Origin: AP-15 sp963790875
Lineage (GTDB): Bacteria; Pseudomonadota; Alphaproteobacteria; ATCC43930; CGMCC-115725
Direction of reading: 5' to 3'
NCBI GenBank assembly: GCA_963790875.1
Contig: CAWBQT010000008.1
Span: forward strand, 620,001-684,000
DNA: 64,000 nucleotides
The position numbers and the translations under genes were made by a program. Positions 25,324 through 34,130 of the stretch are shown in pieces. Under the pieces are notes generated by a model. That model had not been told where the DNA came from. It made no database searches and was given only the letters and a program-made list of their open reading frames with translations. Position 1 is the stretch's first letter. Each line of letters opens with the position of its first letter.

Positions 25324-26178
25324 TCAGTAGACCCGCCAGGGCTCGACGACCCGGCTCGGTGCAACAAGTTCGTCCTGCGCCGCGACCAGCGCCAGTTCGC
25401 CGCTGCCCTCGATCGTCCGCTCGATCACGCTCCATAAGGCGCCGATCGTCATGGCGAGCGCCTTGGGCAGCGCCCTGCCTCGCAGCAGCCAGGCGAGAAA
25501 CAGCGCCGCCGCCGCGTCGCCGCAGCCGGTTGCCTCGATCGGCAGCCGCGGCGTCTCGGCGGCCCAGATGCCATCGGCTCCCGCCGCCAGCATCGCGACG
25601 CGTCCCGGGGTTGGTTCGAGGCTGGTGACGAGGACGACGCCGGGCCCCTGCCGCCGCAATGCGGCGGCAGCAGCGGCGGCTTCGGCCAGGCTGCCGATCC
25701 GGCTGCCGGTTAACCACTCGAGCTCGAAGCGGTTCGGCGTCGCGATGTCGGCGGCAACCAGAGCCCGATCGCGGTAAAATTCTGGCACCCCTGCGCGGAC
25801 GTACCAGCCGGTCGCGACATCGCCCATCACCGGATCGCAGCAAAAGAGCGCCCGCGGGTTGGCTTGTTTGACCCGCGCGACGATATCGAGCAGCACCGGC
25901 CCCGTCTCCCTCTCGCCGAGATAGCCCGACAGCACCGCATCGCAGCGCGGCAATACGCCAAGTTCCGCGATGCCGTCGAACAACGCCGCAATCGCCGGCG
26001 CCGGTACCGCATCGCCCCGCCATTTGCCGTAGCCGGTATGGTTCGAGAAGGCGACGGTGTTCAGGGACCAGGTCTCGCATCCCAGCCGCTGCAGCGGGAA
26101 CAGCGCCGCAGTGTTGCCGACATTGCCGAAGGCCACCCAGGATTGGATCGAGAGCACGGTCGGCATGTTACTCGGCAC
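25324..26178 (-). CDS. pdxY: Pyridoxal kinase
   Basis: 284 residues. Phosphorylates pyridoxal in vitamin B6 salvage. VLSIQSWVAFGNVGNTAALFPLQ and LNTVAFSNHTGYGKW match PdxY; CDPVMGD, TPNRFELEWLTG and the ribokinase-type anion hole EATGCGDAAAALF with catalytic Asp are present. ATG at 26178 overlaps the upstream membrane-protein gene by 11 bp; a second Met four codons on is also possible. The residue pattern fits PdxY rather than PdxK. Confidence 0.85.
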   Translation of the reverse strand: MPSNMPTVLSIQSWVAFGNVGNTAALFPLQRLGCETWSLNTVAFSNHTGYGKWRGDAVPAPAIAALFDGIAELGVLPRCDAVLSGYLGERETGPVLLDIVARVKQANPRALFCCDPVMGDVATGWYVRAGVPEFYRDRALVAADIATPNRFELEWLTGSRIGSLAEAAAAAAALRRQGPGVVLVTSLEPTPGRVAMLAAGADGIWAAETPRLPIEATGCGDAAAALFLAWLLRGRALPKALAMTIGALWSVIERTIEGSGELALVAAQDELVAPSRVVEPWRVY

Positions 26179-26608
26179 CAGAATCGATGCGGTCGAACAC
26201 GCGCTTGATGTCGAGGAAGATGGCGATCGCGCTGGCGGCGAAGAGGCCGATGCCGGCGGCGTGCAAGGCGCCGTAGGTCCAGGCGCGCGCCACGAACAAC
26301 CCGCCGAGCCCGATGATCGTGAAGACCGGGATTGCCACGGCCAAATTCTTCATGTCGTCGACGAACAGAAAACTGGTCCAGCCCGGATCAGCGCCATCGA
26401 GATGGCGCTTCAGTCGCAGGAAGGCGAGAACCAGCGCCGCGAGAAACAGCAGCATGCCGGTCGTGTAGTCGCCCGGCCGGCCGCCGCGGGCGGCGAAGCC
26501 CGCGCCGGTCAGCGCCAACAGCCCGAGGACGAGGAATTGCAGCCAGAAGCCGAGCCAGGACCAGAACGCGCGGTCCGCCGATCCCGGTTCCCGGCTCGTC
26601 TCCGCCAT
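26168..26608 (-). CDS. Four-helix integral membrane protein, unknown function
   Basis: 146 residues with four hydrophobic segments (about 22-40, 52-68, 88-105, 115-133). No catalytic motif or family recognised. It overlaps pdxY by 11 bp, suggesting co-transcription. The start at 26608 removes 16 residues that would be upstream of likely coding sequence. Confidence 0.6.
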   Translation of the reverse strand: MAETSREPGSADRAFWSWLGFWLQFLVLGLLALTGAGFAARGGRPGDYTTGMLLFLAALVLAFLRLKRHLDGADPGWTSFLFVDDMKNLAVAIPVFTIIGLGGLFVARAWTYGALHAAGIGLFAASAIAIFLDIKRVFDRIDSGAE

Positions 26609-26741
26609 GCCCGAACCTCCGACCGCCGCAATTGGGCGCGACAATGCGCCCCGCATGCAGCCGATCGCAACCGGTTATCGTCGGCGGGGCGCGCCCTGCG
26701 GCAACGGCGCCGACCGCATCGCTCCGTGCTACAATCGAGCG

Positions 26742-27620
26742 ATGCCGGCCCCGATCCGGCCCCGCCGCAGCCTCTTATTCATGCCGGCCTCGAACCACCG
26801 AGCCCTGGAAAAAGCGCGCAGCCTGCAGGCCGACGGGCTGATCTTCGATCTCGAGGACGCGGTGGCGCCGGCCGCGAAGGAAACGGCGCGCTCGACCCTC
26901 GCGGCGGCGCTGGCGGCGGGCGGCTACGGCGCGCGCGAGCTGGTGCTGCGGGTCAACGCGCTCGACACTCCTTGGGGAGAGGCCGATCTCGCGGCCGCCG
27001 CAGCGATGCCGATCGACGCCGTCCTCTTGCCCAAGGTCGAGAACGCGGAACAAGTACGCCGCTCGCTGGCGCGGCTCGAGGCGTTCGGCGCGCCGGCGTG
27101 GATCGCGGTCTGGTGCATGATCGAAACGCCGCTCGGCATCCTCGAAGTGCGCGAGGTCGCGGCCGCGAGCCCGCGTCTCGCGGCGCTGGTGCTCGGCACC
27201 TCGGACCTGACAAAGGATTTGCACGCGCGGCACACGCGCGATCGGTTGCCGCTCGTCACGGCGCTCGGCCTGGCACTGCTCGCCGCCCGCGCGCATCGGC
27301 TGGCGATCCTCGACGGCGTGCATCTCGACCTCGACGACGACGACGGGTTCGCCGCGAGCTGCCGGCAGAGCCGCGAGTTCGGCTTCGACGGAAAGACGCT
27401 GATCCATCCGAAGCAGATCGACGCCGCGAACGCCGCCTTCGCCCCGGCGCCCGAAGAAGTGGCGTGGTCGCGCCGCATCGTCGCCGCGCATATGGCAGCC
27501 GAAGCGCGCGGCGAAGGCGTCACACTGGTCGACGGGCGGCTCGTCGAAAACCTGCATGTCGAGGAAGCCCGCCGCGTCCTGGCGCTCGCCGAGGCGATCG
27601 ACCGAAGGACGGGGCCCTGA
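26742..27620 (+). CDS. HpcH/HpaI aldolase/citrate-lyase-beta-type CoA ester lyase
   Basis: 292 residues. RRSLLFMPASNHRALEKA, DGLIFDLEDAVAP (metal Asp/Glu), VLRVNALDTPWG, LPKVENAEQV, MIETPLGIL (metal Glu) and LVLGTSDLTKDL match the CitE/malyl-CoA lyase family. C-terminal part DGKTLIHPKQIDAAN is conserved too. Family members cleave malyl-CoA, citramalyl-CoA or hydrolyse malyl-CoA. No citrate lyase partners are adjacent, so it is a stand-alone CitE-like enzyme, upstream of sdhCDAB. Confidence 0.82.
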   Translation: MPAPIRPRRSLLFMPASNHRALEKARSLQADGLIFDLEDAVAPAAKETARSTLAAALAAGGYGARELVLRVNALDTPWGEADLAAAAAMPIDAVLLPKVENAEQVRRSLARLEAFGAPAWIAVWCMIETPLGILEVREVAAASPRLAALVLGTSDLTKDLHARHTRDRLPLVTALGLALLAARAHRLAILDGVHLDLDDDDGFAASCRQSREFGFDGKTLIHPKQIDAANAAFAPAPEEVAWSRRIVAAHMAAEARGEGVTLVDGRLVENLHVEEARRVLALAEAIDRRTGP

Positions 27621-27760
27621 CCCGCTGGCCCGCACCCGCCTTCGTTGACACTCCGGTGGGCGCGGTCTAAGTCACTGGCGCGTCGAACACCGCCGATGGC
27701 GTCGGCCTTGCCGAAAACGGCAATGCCGGAATGCTTTAGACTGCCGGGACTCGCTCAAAG

Positions 27761-28153
27761 ATGGACACTGCCGATCGGCCGCTGTCGCCGCACCTTCAGA
27801 TCTACCGGTGGCAGCTGACTTCCGTGCTGTCGATCCTGCACCGCGCCGCCGGCGTTGCGCTCAGCCTCGGTGCGATCCTCCTCGTCTGGTGGCTGGTCGC
27901 CGCGGCAAGCGGGCCCAAGGCCTATGGCAGGGTCGAGGGCTTTCTCGGCTCCTGGCTCGGCGTGCTGCTCATCCTCGGCTGGACCGCGGCGCTATTCTAC
28001 CATCTCGCGAACGGCATCCGGCATCTCGTCTGGGACACCGGCCACGCTCTCGATCTCAAATCGACCTACCGCGGCGGCTGGCTCGTCGTCGCGGCGACCG
28101 CCCTCTTGACCGCGATTGCCTGGATCGCCGGGATCTGGCGCTGGGTATCCTGA
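27761..28153 (+). CDS. sdhC: Succinate dehydrogenase cytochrome b556 subunit
   Basis: 130 residues, three TMs. SPHLQIYRWQLTSVLSILHRAAG holds the quinone-site Ser and Arg of the SHR motif, and HLANGIRHLVWDTGHAL contains the haem-ligand His. First gene of sdhCDAB, complex II, which feeds electrons from succinate to ubiquinone. sdhD starts 2 bp after its stop. Confidence 0.92.
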   Translation: MDTADRPLSPHLQIYRWQLTSVLSILHRAAGVALSLGAILLVWWLVAAASGPKAYGRVEGFLGSWLGVLLILGWTAALFYHLANGIRHLVWDTGHALDLKSTYRGGWLVVAATALLTAIAWIAGIWRWVS

Positions 28154-28154
28154 G

Positions 28155-28550
28155 ATGGCGGCGTCGCATCTGCGTTCGCCGCTCGGCCGCGCGCTCGGCC
28201 TCGGCTCGGCGAAGGAGGGGGTCGAGCATTGGTGGCTGCAGCGGCTCACCGCGGTGGCGCTGGTGCCGCTCTCGCTGTGGTTCGCGGCCGTCGTCATCCG
28301 CCTCGTCGGCGCCGACCGCGACACGGTCCAGGCGTGGATCGGCCATCCGCTGCCGGCGATATTGCTGGCCCTCCTGCTGATCGCCACCTTTTATCACATG
28401 GCGCTCGGGCTGCAGGTCGTGATCGAGGATTATGTCGCGGCCCCGCTCGCCCGGTTGGGGCTCATCGTCATCCTCCGCCTCGCGTGCTTTGCCCTCGCGG
28501 TGGCCGGCATTTTCGCCGTCTTCAGCATGGCCATCGCGGCGCAGAGCTGA
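28155..28550 (+). CDS. sdhD: Succinate dehydrogenase membrane anchor subunit
   Basis: 131 residues, three TMs. RSPLGRALGLGSAKEGVEHWW and the conserved TFYHMALGLQVVIEDYV with haem-ligand His and quinone-site Asp-Tyr identify SdhD. Start at 28155 sits directly after sdhC; upstream in-frame ATG 28116 would overlap sdhC. Confidence 0.9.
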   Translation: MAASHLRSPLGRALGLGSAKEGVEHWWLQRLTAVALVPLSLWFAAVVIRLVGADRDTVQAWIGHPLPAILLALLLIATFYHMALGLQVVIEDYVAAPLARLGLIVILRLACFALAVAGIFAVFSMAIAAQS

Positions 28551-28563
28551 ACGGGAGATATTC

Positions 28564-30354
28564 GTGTCGGCCTACCCGATCACCGATCACAGTTATGACA
28601 TCGTCGTCGTCGGCGCCGGTGGTGCCGGCATGCGTGCGGCGCTCGGCGCCACCGTCGCGGGCCTCAAGACCGCCTGCATCAGCAAGGTCTACCCGACCCG
28701 CAGCCACACCGTTTCGGCCCAGGGCGGCGTTGCCGCCGCGCTCGGCAGCAGCGGGCCCGACGATTGGCGCTGGCACATGTACGACACGGTCAAGGGCTCC
28801 GATTGGCTCGGCGACCAGGACGCAATCGAATTCATGTGCCGCAACGCGATCCCGGCGGTCATCGAATTGGAGCATTTCGGCGTGCCGTTCTCGCGCACCG
28901 AAGACGGCCGCATCTACCAGCGCCCGTTCGGCGGCCATATGACGGATTATGGCGACGGCGACCCGGCCCGGCGCGCCTGCGCTGCCGCCGACCGCACCGG
29001 CCACGCGATCGTCCACACGCTCTACCAGCAATGCCTCAAGAACAACGCCGAGTTCTTCGTCGAATATTTTGCACTCGACCTGATGATCGACGACGAGGGC
29101 GTCTGCGGCGGCGTCATCGCCTGGAATCTCGAAGACGGCAGCATCCACCGCTTTCGCGCCCACATCGTGATCCTCGCAACCGGCGGCTACGGCCGCAGCT
29201 ATTTCTGGTGCACCTCGGCGCACACTTGCACCGGCGACGGCAACGCGATGGTATTGCGCGCCGGCCTGCCGCTGCAGGACATGGAGTTCATCCAGTTCCA
29301 CCCGACCGGCATCTACGGCGCCGGGTGCCTCGTCACCGAGGGCGCGCGCGGCGAGGGCGGCTACCTGACGAACGGCGAAGGCGAGCGCTTCATGGAGCGC
29401 TATGCGCCGCATGCCAAGGATCTGGCGTCGCGCGACATCGTCAGCCGGGCGATGACGACCGAGATGCGCGAGGGTCGCGGCTGCGGTCCGAACAAGGACT
29501 ACATCCTGCTGCACCTCGAGCATCTCGACCCAAAGGTGTTGCACCAGCGGCTCCCCGGCATCTCCGAGACCGTGCGGATCTTCGTCAACGTCGACGTGAC
29601 CCGCGAGCCGATCCCGATCGTGCCGACCGTGCATTACAACATGGGCGGCATCCCGACCAATTATCACGGCGAGGCATTGCGGCCGACGCGCGAGGATTCG
29701 GACGCGGTCGCACCCGGGCTAATGGCGGTCGGCGAGGGCGCCTGCGTCTCGGTGCACGGTGCCAACCGACTGGGCTGCAACTCGCTGCTAGACATTGTGG
29801 TATTCGGCCGGGCTGCCGCCCAGCGCGCCGCCGAGCTGGTGCGCCCCGGCATGCCGCACAAGCCACTGCCGGCCGATGTTGGCGAGGCGGCGATCGCCCG
29901 CCTCGACGCGGTGCGCCACTCCAAGGGCCCGCGCAAGACCAGCGAGATCCGCCTCGACATGCAGAGGACGATGCAGGACAACTGCGCCGTCTTCCGCACC
30001 GCCGAGGTGTTGCGCCGGGGCGCCGACAGGATCGACGCTGTTCATGAGAGCTACGCCGATCTTGGCATCTCCGACCGCTCGCTGATCTGGAACAGCGATC
30101 TGGTCGAGGCCCTGGAATTGCAGAACTTGCTGGAACAGGCGGCGACCGCGCTGCATTCGGCCGAAAACCGCACGGAGAGCCGCGGCGCGCATGCCCGCGA
30201 GGATTTCCCCGAGCGCGACGACGTTAACTGGCTGAAGCACTCGCTCGCTTGGCTTGACCGCGACGGCAAGATCAGGCTGGGCGACCGCCCGGTGCACCTC
30301 GGAACCCTGTCGAACGAAGTGCGCTCCTTCCCGCCGAAGGCCCGCGTCTACTGA
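28564..30354 (+). CDS. sdhA: Succinate dehydrogenase flavoprotein subunit
   Basis: 596 residues from GTG 28564 (GGGAGA just upstream). GAGGAGMRAALGA is the FAD dinucleotide fold; RSHTVSAQGG holds the His that bears covalent FAD; FIQFHPTGIYGAG, RDIVSRAMTTE and NMGGIPTNYHGE are active-site motifs. Length equals the family's usual ~590-600. Oxidises succinate to fumarate. It shares one base with sdhB. Confidence 0.95.
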   Translation: MSAYPITDHSYDIVVVGAGGAGMRAALGATVAGLKTACISKVYPTRSHTVSAQGGVAAALGSSGPDDWRWHMYDTVKGSDWLGDQDAIEFMCRNAIPAVIELEHFGVPFSRTEDGRIYQRPFGGHMTDYGDGDPARRACAAADRTGHAIVHTLYQQCLKNNAEFFVEYFALDLMIDDEGVCGGVIAWNLEDGSIHRFRAHIVILATGGYGRSYFWCTSAHTCTGDGNAMVLRAGLPLQDMEFIQFHPTGIYGAGCLVTEGARGEGGYLTNGEGERFMERYAPHAKDLASRDIVSRAMTTEMREGRGCGPNKDYILLHLEHLDPKVLHQRLPGISETVRIFVNVDVTREPIPIVPTVHYNMGGIPTNYHGEALRPTREDSDAVAPGLMAVGEGACVSVHGANRLGCNSLLDIVVFGRAAAQRAAELVRPGMPHKPLPADVGEAAIARLDAVRHSKGPRKTSEIRLDMQRTMQDNCAVFRTAEVLRRGADRIDAVHESYADLGISDRSLIWNSDLVEALELQNLLEQAATALHSAENRTESRGAHAREDFPERDDVNWLKHSLAWLDRDGKIRLGDRPVHLGTLSNEVRSFPPKARVY

Positions 30355-31133
30355 TGGCCGAGTTCACGCTGCCGGCCAATTCCAGGGTCGGCATCGGCAA
30401 GACCTGGCCGGCGTCGGCGGGCGCGAGGCGCGTGCGCGAGTTCCGGATCTACCGCTGGAACCCGGAGAACAAGAAGAACCCGGTCCTCGACAACTTCACG
30501 ATCGATCTCGATCAATGCGGCCCGATGGTTCTCGACGCGCTGATCAAGATTAAGAACGAGGTCGACACGACGTTGACCTTTCGCCGCTCCTGCCGCGAGG
30601 GGGTCTGCGGCTCCTGCGCGATGAACATCGACGGCACCAACACCTTGGCCTGCATCAAGGCGATCGATGCCGTCAAGGGTCCGGTGCGCGTCTACCCATT
30701 GCCGCATCTGCCGGTTATCAAGGACCTGGTCTCCGATCTGACGCACATCTTCGCGCAGTACCGCTCGATCCGGCCGTGGCTGGAGAGCGAGAGCTCGGCG
30801 CCGCCCGACAGTGAGCGGCCCCAGTCGGTCGAAGAGCGCGACCAGCTCGACGGGCTGTGGGAATGCATTCTGTGCTTCTGTTGCTCGACCGCCTGTCCGA
30901 GCTACTGGTGGAGCGGCGAGCGTTATCTCGGACCGGCGGTGCTGCTACAGGCCTATCGCTGGATCGCCGACAGCCGCGACGAGCGCACCGGCGAACGCCT
31001 CGATGCGCTCGAGGACCCGTTTCGCCTCTACCGCTGCCACACGATCATGAACTGCACCAATACCTGCCCGAAGAACCTGAACCCGGCCAAGGCAATCGCC
31101 GAGATCAAAAAGCTGATGGTGCTGCGCCGCTAG
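30354..31133 (+). CDS. sdhB: Succinate dehydrogenase iron-sulfur subunit
   Basis: 259 residues. 2Fe-2S ligands CREGVCGSC (near residue 80) plus a later Cys in TNTLACI; 4Fe-4S and 3Fe-4S ligands in CILCFCCSTACP (about 170) and CHTIMNCTNTCP (about 228). Transfers electrons from FAD to quinone. The start codon ATG overlaps the last base of the sdhA stop. Confidence 0.95.
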   Translation: MAEFTLPANSRVGIGKTWPASAGARRVREFRIYRWNPENKKNPVLDNFTIDLDQCGPMVLDALIKIKNEVDTTLTFRRSCREGVCGSCAMNIDGTNTLACIKAIDAVKGPVRVYPLPHLPVIKDLVSDLTHIFAQYRSIRPWLESESSAPPDSERPQSVEERDQLDGLWECILCFCCSTACPSYWWSGERYLGPAVLLQAYRWIADSRDERTGERLDALEDPFRLYRCHTIMNCTNTCPKNLNPAKAIAEIKKLMVLRR

Positions 31134-31327
31134 GCCTCCGCCAGGCCTGATCCCTGGATCCGGATGGGCGCAACGGTTGTGAGGCCCTCTCCGGCGAGCG
31201 CAGCTACCGGGTTCACAAATCGCGTGCCGATGTACGGTGCCGCCGTTCGACCAATTCATGAAACGCACATGCTCGCGGCATGACGGCGGGTGCCACCCAG
31301 CCGAATACGGAATAGGGAGAATCAGGA

Positions 31328-31678
31328 ATGACGATCGAACGGCACAAGGTCGGCGCGCGGATGAGCCAGGCGGTCGCCCACGGCACGACCGTCTATCTCG
31401 CCGGCCAGGTAGCGGACACGCCAACGGCCGATGTGCGCCAGCAGACCGAAGAGGTGTTGCGCAAGATCGACGAATTGCTCGCCGCCGCCGGTACCGACAA
31501 TTCGAAGCTCTTATCGGCGACGATCTGGCTCTCCGACATGCGTTCGTTCAACGAGATGAACGCCGTCTGGGACGCCTGGGTCAAGCCCGGCAACACGCCG
31601 GGCCGGGCCTGCGTCGAGGCGCGCCTCGCGGCGCCGCATTGGAAGGTCGAGATCGCCGTCATCGCCGCCCGCGAATAA
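31328..31678 (+). CDS. RidA-family protein (YjgF/YER057c)
   Basis: 116 residues. The fold contains VYLAGQVAD, EVLRKIDELLAAAG and GRACVEARLA with the conserved Arg that binds the carboxylate of imine substrates. RidA enzymes hydrolyse reactive enamines/imines. GGGAGA precedes the ATG. A single gene after sdhB, 194 bp away; no repeats or RNAs seen in that gap. Confidence 0.82.
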   Translation: MTIERHKVGARMSQAVAHGTTVYLAGQVADTPTADVRQQTEEVLRKIDELLAAAGTDNSKLLSATIWLSDMRSFNEMNAVWDAWVKPGNTPGRACVEARLAAPHWKVEIAVIAARE

Positions 31679-31762
31679 ACACGCGAAGACGGAGACTGCG
31701 CTCGATGCTTGTGATTTGCGGAATTATGCGGCTGTCTCACCATAGAATACGATGACCGGCCT

Positions 31763-32284
31763 TTAATCCGCGTCCTGTAATTGTTCCAATAATAATCTAG
31801 CAAGAAAGGCGTCCATCTCTGAAAGATCAAGATTGCCATTTTCCCATGCGTGATCTGCGGCTTTTAGCGCTGAGATATATGGAGGTCTATTTTCTCTTAT
31901 TCGCTCCGGGACAATTTTTCGTCCCGGCAAAAGTGCGCCCGCGCGCGTGCACAATAGGTAGTAACAAGTAGCTCTGGCTGTCCTGCCATTGCCTTCTATG
32001 AATGGGTGAACCCAATTCAGACGCTAGAGACCATACGCGGCCAAATAAGTAGAACTCAAAGTAAACCAGTTTTCATGGATAAAAGAAATAAACCGATCCA
32101 TAAGATCTGGCACTTCGCGGTAATGCGGCGGAATATGGTCGCCTACGTATATTGGCTCATTTCTAAACCGGCCGCCAAACTGTGATATGTTGACGACCGC
32201 TACGTGATTTAACGCCCAGAGTGTATATTTATCAAATGCGGTAGGTCCTTGTTTAAGACCTATTTCTATGCAATTGGTCAGCAA
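31763..32284 (-). pseudogene. Fic-family AMP-transferase gene interrupted by an amber codon
   Basis: Two parts in the same frame. The 5' part includes GRFRNEPIYVGDHIPPHYRE and VPDLMDRFISFIHENWF, the usual region before the Fic core. At 32024-32026 an in-frame TAG replaces what is normally a Trp codon (YGL-stop-RLNWVHPF); the frame then goes on with HPFIEGNGRTAR, an intact catalytic Fic motif, and ends LLLEQLQDAD. So a single TGG to TAG change breaks the gene just upstream of its active site. The original start may lie upstream of 32284 (TTG there), where the frame is still open for about 50 bp. The region is AT-richer than the flanks. Confidence 0.75.
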
Positions 32285-32368
32285 GTCATACTGCCGTATT
32301 AGATTTTTTCTTAAATCCTGTCGTAAAGGTCCCTATCGGTGCTTTCGAATACCAACATCGTGATACAA

Positions 32369-32396
32369 GAGAGGCCCACCGGTTCGTGAGCCTCTC
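32369..32396 (-). terminator. Stem-loop after the small antitoxin-like gene
   Basis: GAGAGGC / GCCTCTC with an inner CAC/GTG pairing, followed on the minus strand by TTGTAT. Lies 22 bp downstream of the small gene's stop and upstream of the fic remnant; it could stop or attenuate transcription. Confidence 0.45.
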
Positions 32397-32417
32397 CTCC
32401 CTGATGGGCGCCCGTCT

Positions 32418-32624
32418 TTACTCTGTGATGCGAATCGTTTTGGTCGCGTTCCGCACAGAGTCCTTAGTTATGCCACTCGAAACGGGTGCGTTTCCATAAG
32501 CGAAGCTCACGCGTTGTTCCTGCAGCTGTTCATCGGTAAGCGTAATAGAACGCGCGGCTTCTAGCCGCCTGTCGAGTTCGGGATGGCTTGGTACCTCCCC
32601 GAGGAATACCTTCCGCCCGGCCAT
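32418..32624 (-). CDS. Small protein upstream of fic, candidate antitoxin
   Basis: 68 residues. Starts MAGRKVFLGEVPSHPELDRR, then TLTDEQLQEQRVSFAYGNAP, ending in a basic-polar tail. AAGGAGG precedes the ATG at ideal distance. It precedes the fic remnant on the same strand, the normal place of a Fic antitoxin; however, I cannot show the inhibitory (S/T)xxxE(G/N) motif clearly, so the role is inference from position. It is intact while the toxin is broken. Confidence 0.55.
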   Translation of the reverse strand: MAGRKVFLGEVPSHPELDRRLEAARSITLTDEQLQEQRVSFAYGNAPVSSGITKDSVRNATKTIRITE

Positions 32625-32641
32625 GTCGATCCCTCCTTCGT

Positions 32642-32692
32642 AGTTATCCCCCGATCGGGATGCTTTTGTACCCCATATATGGGTGGATAACT
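32642..32692. promoter_or_regulatory. Nested inverted repeats upstream of the antitoxin-like gene
   Basis: An outer inverted repeat AGTTATCC (32642-32649) / GGATAACT (32685-32692) encloses a perfect 12-bp palindrome CCCATATATGGG (32672-32683). Located just upstream of the small gene's ribosome site; typical of an autoregulated TA promoter. The core resembles the vapBC operator at 350-365. Confidence 0.5.
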
Positions 32693-32734
32693 AACGTTCC
32701 GTAAGCGAATCTGGCGTGTGAAATAGGTTGCAAC

Positions 32735-33086
32735 AATGAGTCGATTTATTCTCTGAGATAGGAGGAAACGCATGCCAAGTTCGCCGAAAACCGCTGGGCA
32801 GACTACCAAGGGCAACCGTATTGCCCGGAGTGCGGCTGTCTCAAAGTCTACGCACCCTCGACCCGCAAGCTGTGGAAATGCGCCGGGTGCCGGTATTAGT
32901 TCTCGGTGACGGCGTGGACCATCTTCGCCGATCTCAAGCGGCCGCTCCGGGATTATCTGCTCGCCATCGCGATGTTCGTAAACGGCGCGAAGGGCCATAG
33001 CGGCCTTCAGATCTCGATTGCCAGCACAGGACAGCGTTCGTTCTCGTGCACAAGCTTCGCGAGGCGATGGGCTGCGAGGTTCACAA
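32735..33086 (+). pseudogene. IS1595-family transposase, N-terminal fragment
   Basis: Reads KFAENRWADYQGQPYCPECGC and WKCAGCRY (the N-terminal zinc ribbon), then an in-frame TAG (32897 region) in place of a Gln codon, then FSVTAWTIFADLKRPLRDYL, ENDing with a frameshifted stretch that resumes as HKLREAMGCEVH. A frameshift also lies near the start (MSRFIL). It is cut at 33086 by IS21; the last codons read straight into the fragment at 36236. Confidence 0.75.
33079..33086. repeat. Target-site duplication, left copy
   Basis: GTTCACAA immediately left of IS21; identical copy at 36228-36235. Eight bp fits IS21-family insertion. Confidence 0.85.
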
Positions 33087-33170
33087 TGCAAATTTCGGAG
33101 TTTCCGGCAGGCGATTTCGGTCGAAACCGACAGGCCGTTTCGGTCCAAAGCGGCACCCTATCCCGAAGGC
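33087..33170. repeat. IS21 left terminal repeats
   Basis: Sites beginning GGCAGG (33106), GACAGG (33129) and GGCACC (33152) are spaced 23 bp and each is followed by a TTTCGG-like core. Presumed transposase-binding sites. Confidence 0.7.
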
Positions 33171-33330
33171 GTTTCGGTGCCGGCCTCAGCGAACCGCCGC
33201 TGCGGCGTTGATCCTAGCTTGCCCTGGTCTCTGAAAGCAAGTACCCTCATCGTTATTTATACACTTTGGTTGTTGTGGCGGGCTGCTGTGGGTTATGTGA
33301 GTAATGGGGATAAGAGTCTAAGTAATTAAT

Positions 33331-34083
33331 TTAATTATTATTTTCATCCACCGGGAGGACCGAGTTTCTGCGGCGCATCGAGTCACCCCGCAGTTCGATG
33401 CGGTAGGCATTGTGGACGAGGCGGTCGAGGATGGCGTCGGCATAGGTCGGATCGCCGATCGTGTCGTGCCAATGCTCGATCGGGATCTGCGTGGCGAGGA
33501 TCGTGGAGGCGCGCTGGTGGCGATCGTCGATGACCTCCATCAGGTCGCGACGCTGCTCGGCGGTGAGCCGAGCCATGGCCCAATCGTCAATGATGAGGAG
33601 GCGGATTCTGGCGAACTGGGCGAGGAGCCTGGCAGCCTTGCCCGCGAGGCGGGCGAGCGCGAGTTCGTCGAGCAGCCTGGTAAGCCGCTGATAGCGCACG
33701 GAGAAGCCGTCACGCGCGGCCTGGTTGCCGAGGGCGCAAGCGACGAAACTTTTGCCGGTACCGGTCGGGCCCAGGATCAGGACGTTATTGTGCTCGTGCA
33801 GCCAGCGGCCGCTGGCGAGGCTGTGGATCAGGCTGCGGTCGAGGCCGCGCGGGGTGCGGTAGTCGATATCCTCGAGGCAGGCGGCCTGGCGCAGTCTGGC
33901 CACCCGCAAGCGCTGGGCGAGCGCGGCGTTGTCGCGTTCGACGGCCTCGCGATCGACAAGCATGGCCAAGCGCTCGTCGAAGCTGAGGCGATCGCAATCG
34001 GGCAGGCTTTGCTGTTCTTCGAGCGCCTTGGCCATGCCGGTCAGCCGCAGGCGGCGCAATGTCTCGATGGTTGGGTGGATCAC
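33331..34083 (-). CDS. istB: IS21 helper ATPase IstB
   Basis: 250 residues. AAA+ protein related to DnaC: Walker A GPTGTGKS (105-112), Walker B LLIIDDWA, and the N-terminal helix MIHPTIETLRRLRLTGMAKALEE. It selects target DNA and stimulates IstA. C-terminal tail DENNN is short. Start lies 47 bp after the accessory gene stop. Confidence 0.93.
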   Translation of the reverse strand: MIHPTIETLRRLRLTGMAKALEEQQSLPDCDRLSFDERLAMLVDREAVERDNAALAQRLRVARLRQAACLEDIDYRTPRGLDRSLIHSLASGRWLHEHNNVLILGPTGTGKSFVACALGNQAARDGFSVRYQRLTRLLDELALARLAGKAARLLAQFARIRLLIIDDWAMARLTAEQRRDLMEVIDDRHQRASTILATQIPIEHWHDTIGDPTYADAILDRLVHNAYRIELRGDSMRRRNSVLPVDENNN

Positions 34084-34130
34084 GATCGTTCCTTGGGTGC
34101 GGCGTCGTCGATCGACATGGATCGACGGCG

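Noticed and set aside
32331..32460. Short plus-strand reading VPIGAFEYQHRDT
   Set aside because: Not followed by a recognisable protein; falls in the hairpin and antisense of the small gene.
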